NCBI GenBank assembly: GCA_905233335.1 | Contig: CAJOED010000126.1 | Location: 1 to 6,148 of the forward strand | From: an uncultured Synergistales bacterium | Lineage (GTDB): Bacteria; Synergistota; Synergistia; Synergistales; Aminobacteriaceae | Length of the DNA: 6,148 nt | Reading direction: 5' to 3' | In this document: positions 1 to 5,963 of the stretch, piece after piece | Numbering within the stretch: the stretch's first letter is position 1 | Layout: each line of letters opens with the position of its first letter | Notes under the pieces: model-generated | What the model was told of the DNA's origin: nothing | Seen by the model: only the letters and a program-made list of their open reading frames with translations | Databases searched by the model: none | Translations under genes and position numbers: made by a program

Positions 1-113
1 AGCCGCTGAATTATCACTTTGTCCCAGCCGCCTATTATTACATTGTTCGCCCATATCGTATGTGGCACCGCAAGATACCCAAGAACTACATACACTATTT
101 CTATGCCGCTCAT
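1..113 (-). CDS. Partial small membrane protein, third gene of the operon (3' end outside window)
   Basis: The first 37 codons of a gene that runs off the left edge. The ATG at 113-111 overlaps the TGA of the preceding gene (112-110) in an ATGA arrangement typical of translational coupling, and a purine-rich AGGAAGG lies about 7 bases upstream of it, inside the end of that gene. The visible protein starts MSGIEIVYVVLGYLAVPHTI; residues about 4-21 are hydrophobic enough for a membrane helix, followed by a mixed stretch containing IIGGWDKVIIQR. The frame has no stop up to the window edge. I do not recognise the family. The overlap places it in one operon with the membrane protein and zinc-ribbon protein before it. 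The gene call rests mainly on the ATGA overlap, the ribosome site and the open frame, because only 37 residues can be read. Confidence 0.62.
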   Translation of the reverse strand, partial: MSGIEIVYVVLGYLAVPHTIWANNVIIGGWDKVIIQR

Positions 114-454
114 GATGCCGCCTTCCTGCGCCCGCGTACAGCAAAAATTACGGCTATCACGCTCCATATTATTCCTGCCGCACGTATGCCTACCGTCAGC
201 ATTCCCAAAGGATCCGTCAACAGCGCAAGAACAAACAGCACAACACTAACCCCAAGAACTTTTACGGCGTTCACCTTCTGACGACGAGCCATTATCACAC
301 CGACAACTAACGACACTGCCGCCGCCGCACATATTACCGGGTGAATAATCGCTTCAGGGTCTGCAGCATTCGACATCAGCATCAACATCGGAACACTGTA
401 CAGGAACGACAAAGCTCCCACAACCAACGACAGCACATACACAATAGTATTCAT
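110..454 (-). CDS. Small four-helix integral membrane protein, function unknown
   Basis: A 114-residue protein. I chose the ATG at 454 because GGAGG sits about 6 bases upstream of it; the longer open frame to 499 would overlap the zinc-ribbon gene and has no comparable site. Four hydrophobic segments are visible: about 3-28, 36-55, 63-81 and 87-106. Charge distribution follows the positive-inside rule, with ARRQK at 56-60 and RGRRK at 107-111 on one face and acidic loops (NAADPEA, around 29-35, and TDP, 80-82) on the other. Both ends are therefore predicted cytoplasmic. No catalytic or transporter motif is apparent and I do not recognise a family. It lies 11 bases downstream of the zinc-ribbon gene and overlaps the next gene by ATGA, so the three are probably co-transcribed and may act together in the membrane. 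Confidence 0.85.
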   Translation of the reverse strand: MNTIVYVLSLVVGALSFLYSVPMLMLMSNAADPEAIIHPVICAAAAVSLVVGVIMARRQKVNAVKVLGVSVVLFVLALLTDPLGMLTVGIRAAGIIWSVIAVIFAVRGRRKAAS

Positions 455-465
455 GAAACCTCCGG

Positions 466-597
466 CTACACGTTGTAGTTGTACGTCCTGCACCCGCAAC
501 TAGGGCAATATGACGCGTCGCAACGATGACAATACACCGTCCCGCATTTTGTGCACTTCCTCAAAGGCTGTCCGCAATTACCGCATTTAGCACTCAT
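466..597 (-). CDS. 43-residue cysteine-rich zinc-ribbon-like protein
   Basis: A very short gene found by reading the minus strand. The ATG at 597-595 follows GGAGGAAG with normal spacing (about 8 bases after GGAGG), and the frame ends at TAG 468-466. The protein has nine cysteines: C5, C8, C15, C18, C23, C26, C31, C34 and C36. They form four CxxC pairs (CGNC, CTKC, CHRC, CPSC), with a histidine (H24) inside the third pair. This is the pattern of two zinc-ribbon or zinc-knuckle sites, enough to fold a protein this small around one or two metal ions. The C-terminal tail is rich in Tyr and Asn. It is the first gene of the run toward position 1, 11 bases before the membrane protein. Possible roles include metal binding, a protein-interaction adaptor or a nucleic-acid contact; the sequence does not decide between them. 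Confidence 0.8.
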   Translation of the reverse strand: MSAKCGNCGQPLRKCTKCGTVYCHRCDASYCPSCGCRTYNYNV

Positions 598-684
598 TAA
601 TACTTCCTCCGTTCATGATAAAATTTACCTCAATGTTACACGCACAAATTCACAAAATCGAATGCAACTGACTGGGGGTATATC
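598..684. promoter_or_regulatory. Divergent intergenic region between the small-gene operon and the HTH-membrane gene
   Basis: These 87 bases separate two divergent start codons, so both promoters, or their key parts, should lie here. The ribosome sites are clear: GGAGG for the minus-strand gene (plus-strand CCTCC, 606-610) and GGGGG about 7 bases before the plus-strand ATG at 685. The stretch is AT-rich, but I could not find a -35/-10 pair with good match and spacing on either strand. A TATCAT-like box on the minus strand near 615-620 lacks a matching -35. The shared region is where an autoregulating membrane-bound regulator could bind. Confidence 0.4.
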
Positions 685-2172
685 ATGACGACTTTCAACC
701 TTCCGAAATCTTACATCAAACGCATAAAGACTACATTCGAACGTTACAGCAGAATACGCGCGCTAATTCATGAGAATGTTCGTGAATATGTCGATGACTT
801 CAGGAACTTTCACGGCACCAACACAGAACGCTATGAATACCTCGAACAAAAATACACAAGTAAAGCTCCCACAGAAAGCTATATTGCTGTCATGGAGAAC
901 GGAAAAATATTATTTCACGTCTACGAAATCGCATTACTCACCGGGCGCGATACATCATCAACCTCACGAACGCTCGCGAAAATAGAGAGCCTTCCGGGAT
1001 GGTGTGCTCGTCTTCTCTCACTGCGTCATGAGGCAAAATCCGCGAACAACAACATGATTTACGTGTACGACGAAAAAATTTTCGACCTCATCATTGACTA
1101 CAGAGAGCATGTATATCTTGAGAAGGTAAGAAGGGGCGGTGCTGTAGATTTTTCTGAAGTCATGCGTTATTGGGAGTACCTGAAGAACTTTTCACAGCAA
1201 AGTAATTCATACAATCTTGCGCTTTATTCCGACGACGAACAGAAAGAAATTCTCCCTGATATTCCCCCGATGAGCTGGTCTGATGTCATGAGGCTTATCG
1301 GCAGCAAGTTATTCACCGTGAGGGCGGAAATGATTTTTGCGATGACGTTCGCTTTGAGCTTCATACTTGCGCGGAAATGGCCGGTGATGATACCGTGTTT
1401 TGCGGGAATGTCGGCGGTTATGCTCCTGTCGTGCGCGTTCATGCTCCGAGTCAGGACTTCACGTACGGGCGCAGTGTCGGACGCGGGAGCAGTGGCACTC
1501 TTGCTGCTGGTGTTCTGGGGCGTGAATCTCACACTTGAGGGCAGAATATACACTCCGGGCGGAACTGTCTACGCACTGACCGACGAATACGCAATCACTC
1601 TTGACCCCGTGCGAGGCGAAATGGGCGGACGCGACAGAAACGCTCTCAATTTTTGGGTAACCGCTACGAATGAATTACTCGTGAAAGAAATTTTCTGGCG
1701 TGCGAACTCTGACGGCGAATATCACTCTACGGGCTTCACTGAACTTGGCCGGGCAAATTTCAGGATTGAGCCGGGTATTGATACGGGGAAAATTACGCTC
1801 GACGTAAAGTATCTCGACACCGACAACATAGAACACGGGCCGTACTCTTTTGCGTTCGACATCGACAAGGAAAGATTCAGGACGGGGAAAAATCTTCTGC
1901 TGAAACGTGAAGAGCCTTATGTGTCCGGAACTCCATTCCTCATGAACACCATAATAGAAACATACACTAATGATACAGTTGCGGCGGTGTGCTACGGGGT
2001 GAATACTCCGAATCCCGACAGCGTATTTTTCCCGAAACTTGACGAGGGACAGCGCGAAAAATATTCTACGATAGGTTACGCGGAAGACGGCGACGAATAT
2101 ATCAGCTCATTCTTGATTTTCACCGACGGCACAAGCTCCGACACAAGAATATACAAAATCCCCCGCCACTAA
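685..2172 (+). CDS. Putative membrane-tethered helix-turn-helix regulator with extracytoplasmic C-terminal domain
   Basis: A 495-residue protein I cannot assign to a named family, but with a readable architecture. Residues 1-60 are charged and helical. Residues 78-101 resemble a helix-turn-helix (VYEIALLTG, a turn at RDTSS, then TSRTLAKIE), and 112-145 could form a wing and following helix. Three hydrophobic segments lie at about 214-229, 232-254 and 264-283, flanked by Arg/Lys. Residues 290-495 are hydrophilic and apparently beta-rich, with no signal peptide. Three spans and a cytoplasmic N-terminus put the C-terminal 200 residues outside the membrane. DNA binding inside with sensing outside is the known logic of ToxR/CadC-type one-component regulators; applying it here is inference. 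The start has GGGGG about 7 bases upstream. It is divergent to the small-gene operon and convergent with the nitroreductase. Alternatives are a phage-antirepressor-like fold or a non-regulatory membrane protein. Confidence 0.85.
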   Translation: MTTFNLPKSYIKRIKTTFERYSRIRALIHENVREYVDDFRNFHGTNTERYEYLEQKYTSKAPTESYIAVMENGKILFHVYEIALLTGRDTSSTSRTLAKIESLPGWCARLLSLRHEAKSANNNMIYVYDEKIFDLIIDYREHVYLEKVRRGGAVDFSEVMRYWEYLKNFSQQSNSYNLALYSDDEQKEILPDIPPMSWSDVMRLIGSKLFTVRAEMIFAMTFALSFILARKWPVMIPCFAGMSAVMLLSCAFMLRVRTSRTGAVSDAGAVALLLLVFWGVNLTLEGRIYTPGGTVYALTDEYAITLDPVRGEMGGRDRNALNFWVTATNELLVKEIFWRANSDGEYHSTGFTELGRANFRIEPGIDTGKITLDVKYLDTDNIEHGPYSFAFDIDKERFRTGKNLLLKREEPYVSGTPFLMNTIIETYTNDTVAAVCYGVNTPNPDSVFFPKLDEGQREKYSTIGYAEDGDEYISSFLIFTDGTSSDTRIYKIPRH

Positions 2173-2192
2173 CGACGAGGGATAATCACTCA

Positions 2193-2762
2193 CTAAAACA
2201 CTTTCACTCTCTGCGTGATGTCTTCTTTTGGTTTGGGTTCAGGCTCCTCAATGATTTCACCGAACGGCATTTGCGCAACAAGTATCCAGTTAGCCGGAAG
2301 CCCGAAAAGTTTTCGCACAGCATCATCAATTACGGGGTTATAGTGCTGAATGTTTGCGCCGATGTTCAGCTCACGAAGTCCCGCCCATATTGCTATCTGT
2401 AACATTCCGTTAGCCTGCTGACTCCATATCGGGAAGTTAGCAGAATACGCCGGGTATTTCTCCTGCAACGACCTCACAACATCAGCATCGTAGAAATACA
2501 ACACTGTGCCATAGCCTGCCTTGAAGCTGTCGATTTTCTCACGCGATACCTTTCCGCCGAATGCATCATATATTGCGTCCCAAAGTGCTTTGTGCTTCTC
2601 ACCGAGTGCGAGAACTACGCGCTGGCTCTTCATGTTGAAAGCGTCGGGCACAAGTTCAGCCGAATTATTCACGAGCGAGATTACTTCACTATCACTTACG
2701 GGGATTTTTCCGCCGATTTTGTATATTGAGCGGCGTTTTGCTAGTGCGTCAATTATGCTCAT
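2193..2762 (-). CDS. FMN-dependent nitroreductase family protein (Frm2/Hbn1-like subgroup)
   Basis: A 189-residue protein of the nitroreductase superfamily, close in layout to the short Frm2/Hbn1-like (COG3560-type) subgroup, which uses FMN and NAD(P)H to reduce nitro compounds, quinones or lipid-derived electrophiles in the cytoplasm. Visible family features: AKRRSIYK (residues 8-15, FMN phosphate contact), AFNMKSQRVVLALG (41-54), YGTVLYFYD (84-92), the ANFPIWSQQANGMLQIAIWA region (109-128), GLRELNIGANIQHYNP (128-143), the LVAQMPFGEI strand (161-170) and a C-terminal KVF ending as in relatives. The length matches the subgroup and no key segment is missing, so it should be functional. The start at 2762 has GGGAG about 11 bases upstream. 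It is preceded by the AKR remnant on the same strand and ends 20 bases from the convergent plus-strand stop. The true substrate cannot be read from sequence. Confidence 0.93.
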   Translation of the reverse strand: MSIIDALAKRRSIYKIGGKIPVSDSEVISLVNNSAELVPDAFNMKSQRVVLALGEKHKALWDAIYDAFGGKVSREKIDSFKAGYGTVLYFYDADVVRSLQEKYPAYSANFPIWSQQANGMLQIAIWAGLRELNIGANIQHYNPVIDDAVRKLFGLPANWILVAQMPFGEIIEEPEPKPKEDITQRVKVF

Positions 2763-2780
2763 TCCGTCATTATCTCCCTG

Positions 2781-3078
2781 CTATTGTCTTACGCTCTTCC
2801 CATTGTAGCTGTCGGGGTAGTAGCGTTCTCTGTAAATAGATATTTTATCAAAGAAGTTAATGAATCATGGTGTATGTTCTCTTATGCGCTCAAGCCGTGA
2901 TGTTCCGGGAATGGGAACGATAAACTCCTTCTGTGCGAGATGCCACGCTAACGACAACTGCGTCGGAGTAACATTTTACATGTCCCGGCTCGAACATTAC
3001 CCCCGCACTCTGCAGCGATTACTGCCTCATCACGAAAAGGTGTCAACGCTTCACCGACCAGGCTCTCATCTGCATGAC
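2781..3078 (-). pseudogene. Decayed aldo/keto reductase (AKR13/YakC-like) with internal deletion and frameshifts
   Basis: No intact frame exists here, but three pieces of one aldo/keto reductase can be read in order on the minus strand. From 3076 to about 2980 one frame reads HADESLVGEALTPFRDE followed by AVIAAECGGNV, matching the segment after the catalytic tyrosine in YakC-type AKRs (ELVGEAL, PFRD, VIATKFG). From 2972 to 2868 a different frame reads VTPTQLSLAWHLAQ and then EFIVPIPGTSRLERI, the conserved cofactor-binding region near the C-terminus, ended by TGA at 2867-2865. After that, IYRERYYP down to TAG 2783-2781 resembles the usual (V)xGxRYP tail. Roughly 160-170 residues of the barrel between the first two pieces, and the N-terminus, are gone. 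The remnant starts directly at the stop codon of the intact AKR. It cannot encode an enzyme. Confidence 0.82.
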
Positions 3079-4074
3079 CTAGAACGCGTGCTGTTTCGTG
3101 TGCGCAACATACGGAGCTTCAAGCGCGGCTATCTCCTCACTCGTCAGCGTAATGTCAACTGCTGATGCTGCTTCCTCAACGTGCTTCACGCTGGTAGTTC
3201 CCACGACGGGCGAACATATATACGGCTTGCTCAACATCCACGCGAGAGCTTCCTGAGCCATTGTGCGTCCATTCTCACGCGCTACACGTTCGAGGTTGTC
3301 GACTACGGCTTTGTCCTGTGCGGCTGTCTTTTCCGTCCATACCATAGGCGAAACTCCGTCAATCTTTGTACGTGCTGTCTGTGTCCCCCATGGGTGTGCA
3401 CATCTTCCGCCCGCAAGAGGACTCCATGGATTAACGCCGACTTTGCGATCAAGGCACAACGGCATCATTTCGTGTTCTTCTTCCCTGTATATGAGGTTGT
3501 ACTGGTTCTGCATCGTTATGAATTTCGTCCAGTTATGACGCTCCGCAATGTTCTGCAATCTCTCGAACTGCCACGCGTCCATTGTGCAGGCTCCTATGTA
3601 CCTTGCTTTGCCGGACTTCACAACATCATGAAGTGCCTCCATAATCTCTTCCATCGGCGTGAATGCATCAAGGCGGTGAATCTGGTACAAGTCGACGTAA
3701 TCAAGTCCCAAGCGTTTGAGGCTGTGATCTATTTCGGTCATGATGTTTTTGCGTGAAGACCCTGCTCCGTTCGGACGGCCTGCTCTCATCTCGAAGTTCA
3801 CCTTTGTAGCTACAACAATCTCATCACGATTGAGGCCGAACTCACGAATCAATTTGCCGGTGATTTCCTCGCTGCTTCCGAGCTGATAGACGTTAGCTGT
3901 GTCGAAAAAGTTTATGCCGAGTTCTATGGCTTTCCTGAAGAGGGGCTTTGCGTCGTCAAATTCCATTGCCCAAGGGAATACGCCGTTTTCTGTGCCTGGT
4001 TTGCCGAAACTCATCATGCCAAGACACACTCTCGAAACATCTACGCCGGAATTGCCAAGTTTTACGTACTTCAT
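3079..4074 (-). CDS. Aldo/keto reductase, intact (YajO / potassium-channel-beta-like group)
   Basis: A complete 331-residue cytoplasmic NADPH-dependent aldo/keto reductase, with the usual (beta/alpha)8-barrel length. The catalytic tetrad is present: D58 and Y63 (in FFDTANVY), K91 (VVATKV) and H133 (LYQIHRLD). Further family marks are the N-terminal LGNSGVDVSRVCLGMMSFG, TMQNQYNLIYREEE (187-200), the WSPLAGG loop (217-223) and the cofactor-binding SPVVGTTSVKHVEEA (288-302). The C-terminal LEAPYVAHTKQHAF resembles the tail of the YajO-like group, which reduces aldehydes and sugar-derived carbonyls; the actual substrate is unknown. AAGGAG lies about 12 bases upstream of the ATG at 4074, and a good sigma70-type promoter (4108-4136) precedes it, so it probably has its own transcription start. 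It is the only one of three AKR sequences in the window that is undamaged. Confidence 0.95.
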   Translation of the reverse strand: MKYVKLGNSGVDVSRVCLGMMSFGKPGTENGVFPWAMEFDDAKPLFRKAIELGINFFDTANVYQLGSSEEITGKLIREFGLNRDEIVVATKVNFEMRAGRPNGAGSSRKNIMTEIDHSLKRLGLDYVDLYQIHRLDAFTPMEEIMEALHDVVKSGKARYIGACTMDAWQFERLQNIAERHNWTKFITMQNQYNLIYREEEHEMMPLCLDRKVGVNPWSPLAGGRCAHPWGTQTARTKIDGVSPMVWTEKTAAQDKAVVDNLERVARENGRTMAQEALAWMLSKPYICSPVVGTTSVKHVEEAASAVDITLTSEEIAALEAPYVAHTKQHAF

Positions 4075-4107
4075 AAAAAATAACGCTCCTTTTTTGAGAA
4101 TGAACTC

Positions 4108-4136
4108 ATTATGAAGCGTTACGATAATATTATCAA
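4108..4136 (-). promoter_or_regulatory. Sigma70-type promoter for the intact aldo/keto reductase
   Basis: On the minus strand TTGATA (4136-4131) and CATAAT (4113-4108) are separated by exactly 17 bases; each box matches the consensus at five of six positions. Transcription would start near 4101 and give a leader of roughly 27 bases containing the AAGGAG ribosome site. The -35 box lies inside palindromic DNA described separately, which suggests regulation. Confidence 0.65.
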
Positions 4137-4165
4137 ATTGAAAGATACAATTAACGATTGATAAT
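4123..4165. repeat. Palindrome and nested inverted repeats overlapping the -35 box (candidate operator)
   Basis: GATAATATTATC at 4123-4134 is a perfect 12-base palindrome. The overlapping ATTATCAA (4129-4136) pairs with TTGATAAT (4158-4165), and inside these AATTG (4136-4140) can pair with CAATT (4148-4152). The -35 box of the AKR promoter is part of the left arms. Repeated TGATAAT/ATTATCA half-sites around a -35 box are what a dimeric repressor or activator would bind. The region is AT-rich, which raises the chance of accidental symmetry. On the plus strand the larger hairpin is followed by TTTTTATTTTA, but no plus-strand gene precedes it, so a terminator role is unlikely. Confidence 0.45.
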
Positions 4166-4172
4166 TTTTATT

Positions 4173-4550
4173 TTAGTCCGCCGGTGTCCACTCATTGAAT
4201 CTCTGTGAACTCTCATAAGTCCCAGTGTAAAATCTCTGCTCCTTGTCAAGTGCTCGTATCTTCTGCATGTCGTCATCTGAAAGCCGGAAGCCGTACACCG
4301 AAATATTCTGTCTGATGTGCGCATGATTTCTTGAGCCGGGTATCACCGAAAATCCTTCCTGAACGTGCCACCGTAATATTATCTCGGCAGGTGTCTTCCC
4401 ATAGCGTCCGGCTATCTCCTGAATAACAGAGTCCCGGAACAATACAGCATTCCCCCCGTGAGTTCCGCCCAAAGGATACCAGCCTTCAACAGCAATATTA
4501 TTCTTTGCGCACTTCTCTCGGAATGATTTTCTCTGTGCGTAAGGGTGAAG
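4173..4550 (-). pseudogene. Out-of-frame C-terminal third of the aldo/keto reductase domain of the upstream fusion gene
   Basis: This frame continues the AKR domain broken in the gene before it. From 4550 it reads LHPYAQRKSF, then VEGWYPLGGTHGG, VIQEIAGRYGKTPAEIILRW, SVIPGSRNHAHIRQN (the cofactor-binding motif) and a regular C-terminal tail ending in TAA at 4175-4173: 125 residues in all. A free-standing AKR fragment without the catalytic tetrad has no known activity. A TTG at 4472 could open a 99-residue frame, but it has no obvious ribosome site and would start inside the barrel. The match is collinear with the upstream frame across 4556-4550, so the simplest reading is a single ancestral gene from 5926 to 4173, now frameshifted. 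Confidence 0.85.
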
Positions 4551-5926
4551 CTCTCTGGTTTGATCTCGGCGTGTTCAATAATGTCATCAAATAATTCCTC
4601 GTTGAGGTCGAAATTCGACAATCCGATAGCGCGAACTTTCCCGGCTCTCACGGCGTTTTCGAGTCCCTGCCAGCCCGCCCGGTAATTACCAACAGGCTGA
4701 TGAAGATACAGCAGGTCTATATAGTCAGTGCCGAGTCGCTCCAACATCTTGTTGATGGACTGCTCGACGTTCCCGGAGTTGTAGTCCGTCGGCCACAGCT
4801 TGCTCGTAATCCATATTTCCCCGCGTGGAATGCCCGACTCACGTACTGCCGCACCGACCCCGCGTTCGTTCTGGTATGCGTGAGCCGTGTCAATGTGCCG
4901 GTAACCTGCCCTCAACGCCCAAAGTACAGCATCATGTGCCTGTTCTACACTTGAGTTGAACGTCCCTATTCCGAACTGCGGCATATTCAGTCCGTTGTTG
5001 AGTGAGATTGTATGTGTGTCAGCAGGAGCGTCAATTATTCCCAGCATACGAAGCCACGCAAGAAACTCCACCGGCCATAGTGCATTCGTGAAAGGCTCGT
5101 GTCCCATGCCGAAATTATGCCCGCCCTGACCGTATAAATGCAGCTCGACAATTCCGCGCTTCTGCCACGCCTGAATTATCTCAAAGCCGCTCTGCCCGGA
5201 AAGTTCATCATCCGACGACATCGCCGCAAACATCGGAGGAAGTTTTTCAGGCATATCACGCATGACTAACTGACCGTATATCGACGCAATGAAGTCCGCT
5301 TTGCATGAAGTTTCTGCACTTTCTGCATTGTACACAGCCATTAACGCCCCAGCAGAGAAACCCACTATTCCGATTTTGTCCGGCCTGATGTGAAATTCCC
5401 CGGCACGTTCGCGAATGAGTTTCACAGCCGCATTGATGTCCTCGAATGCATAGTCAGGTGTTGCAGGTGCATAATTCCCGCTCAAACCTCCCGCACGATA
5501 ACCTGACATTTTCTCCGCTACGTATGCCTGATAGTCTGCTTCTTCTCTAGGTGTGATTTCTACTCTGTATTTGAGTATGAACGTCGCGAATCCCTGACTC
5601 CTGAACCATTCTGCTGCCTCATAGCCGCCGCTCCCGAAAGTGTGATGCAGGAACGCACCTCCCGGAGCAATGATTATCGCAGCACCGTTCGACTTGGCCG
5701 GGTCTGGTAAGTATGGGATTAGTGCAGGGACTTTCACGTTGCGCACGAACTGACCGCGATTTTCGATCTCGTACCACTGCTCAAAATCTACGTCTGCTTT
5801 GTCGGGTTCACCGTAAAGGTATATTTGCCCATCGAATTTCGGCGCGTCAATGTATCTCACTTCCTGCGCATAAAGCACACCTGCTGACATTACCACTAAT
5901 ATTATTGCTGTGATGATTTCTCTCAT
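4412..5926 (-). CDS. Exported alpha/beta hydrolase (esterase) fused to aldo/keto reductase, frameshifted
   Basis: A 504-residue frame starting at ATG 5926, with AAAGGA about 11 bases upstream. Residues 1-20 are a signal peptide (hydrophobic IITAIILVVMSAGVLYA, likely cut before QE). Residues about 22-297 are an alpha/beta hydrolase of the acetyl esterase / BD-FAE type: oxyanion segment APGGAF (87-92), nucleophile in GFSAG (S191), acid in SSDDE (D239 or D240) and histidine in GGHNFG (H270). A short DAPAD linker leads to an AKR5-like domain from about residue 305 (TISLNNGLNMPQFGIGTF) with the full tetrad D346, Y351, K376 and H409. After P457 the frame is lost: about five residues expected before ELHPY are missing (net 13 bases), and the last 47 residues are out-of-frame. 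The hydrolase domain is intact and may still work; the AKR is truncated. The stretch 4551-4555 could hide an assembly error. Confidence 0.85.
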   Translation of the reverse strand: MREIITAIILVVMSAGVLYAQEVRYIDAPKFDGQIYLYGEPDKADVDFEQWYEIENRGQFVRNVKVPALIPYLPDPAKSNGAAIIIAPGGAFLHHTFGSGGYEAAEWFRSQGFATFILKYRVEITPREEADYQAYVAEKMSGYRAGGLSGNYAPATPDYAFEDINAAVKLIRERAGEFHIRPDKIGIVGFSAGALMAVYNAESAETSCKADFIASIYGQLVMRDMPEKLPPMFAAMSSDDELSGQSGFEIIQAWQKRGIVELHLYGQGGHNFGMGHEPFTNALWPVEFLAWLRMLGIIDAPADTHTISLNNGLNMPQFGIGTFNSSVEQAHDAVLWALRAGYRHIDTAHAYQNERGVGAAVRESGIPRGEIWITSKLWPTDYNSGNVEQSINKMLERLGTDYIDLLYLHQPVGNYRAGWQGLENAVRAGKVRAIGLSNFDLNEELFDDIIEHAEIKPESFTLTHRENHSERSAQRIILLLKAGILWAELTGGMLYCSGTLLFRR

Positions 5927-5963
5927 TATTCGTCAAGTCCTTTCTACGTAAGATATTTTTATA

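Noticed and set aside
60..281. Plus-strand open frame through the first 280 bases, and a similar one at 19-249.
   Set aside because: They lie opposite the minus-strand membrane genes, which have ribosome sites, membrane-protein composition and an ATGA overlap; the plus frames have none of these.
662..688. Eight-codon frame before the 495-residue gene, its TGA overlapping the ATG as ATGA.
   Set aside because: There is no ribosome site in front of it, and such a short frame is easily due to chance.
1224..1553. Antisense frame of 109 codons inside the HTH-membrane gene.
   Set aside because: No ribosome site and no protein-like pattern; it mirrors the codon bias of the real gene.
2158..2183. 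ATCCC / GGGAT inverted repeat at the convergent gene ends, as a possible shared terminator.
   Set aside because: Only five pairs with a loop of about 16 bases and no T-run on either strand.
3181..3756. Plus-strand frame of 191 codons opposite the intact aldo/keto reductase.
   Set aside because: It is antisense to a gene with a complete catalytic tetrad and shows no family-like features.
4075..4121. TAACGCT (minus 4121-4115) and AGCGTTA (4087-4081) followed by six Ts, with the ribosome site in the loop: an attenuator-like shape.
   Set aside because: The left arm lies upstream of the -10 box of the best promoter, so it would not be in the main transcript; seven pairs over a 27-base loop is weak. 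Worth reconsidering only if transcription starts further upstream.
4412..4556. Programmed ribosomal frameshift to join the two AKR frames.
   Set aside because: No slippery heptamer was evident, and about five conserved residues are missing at the junction, which points to deletion.
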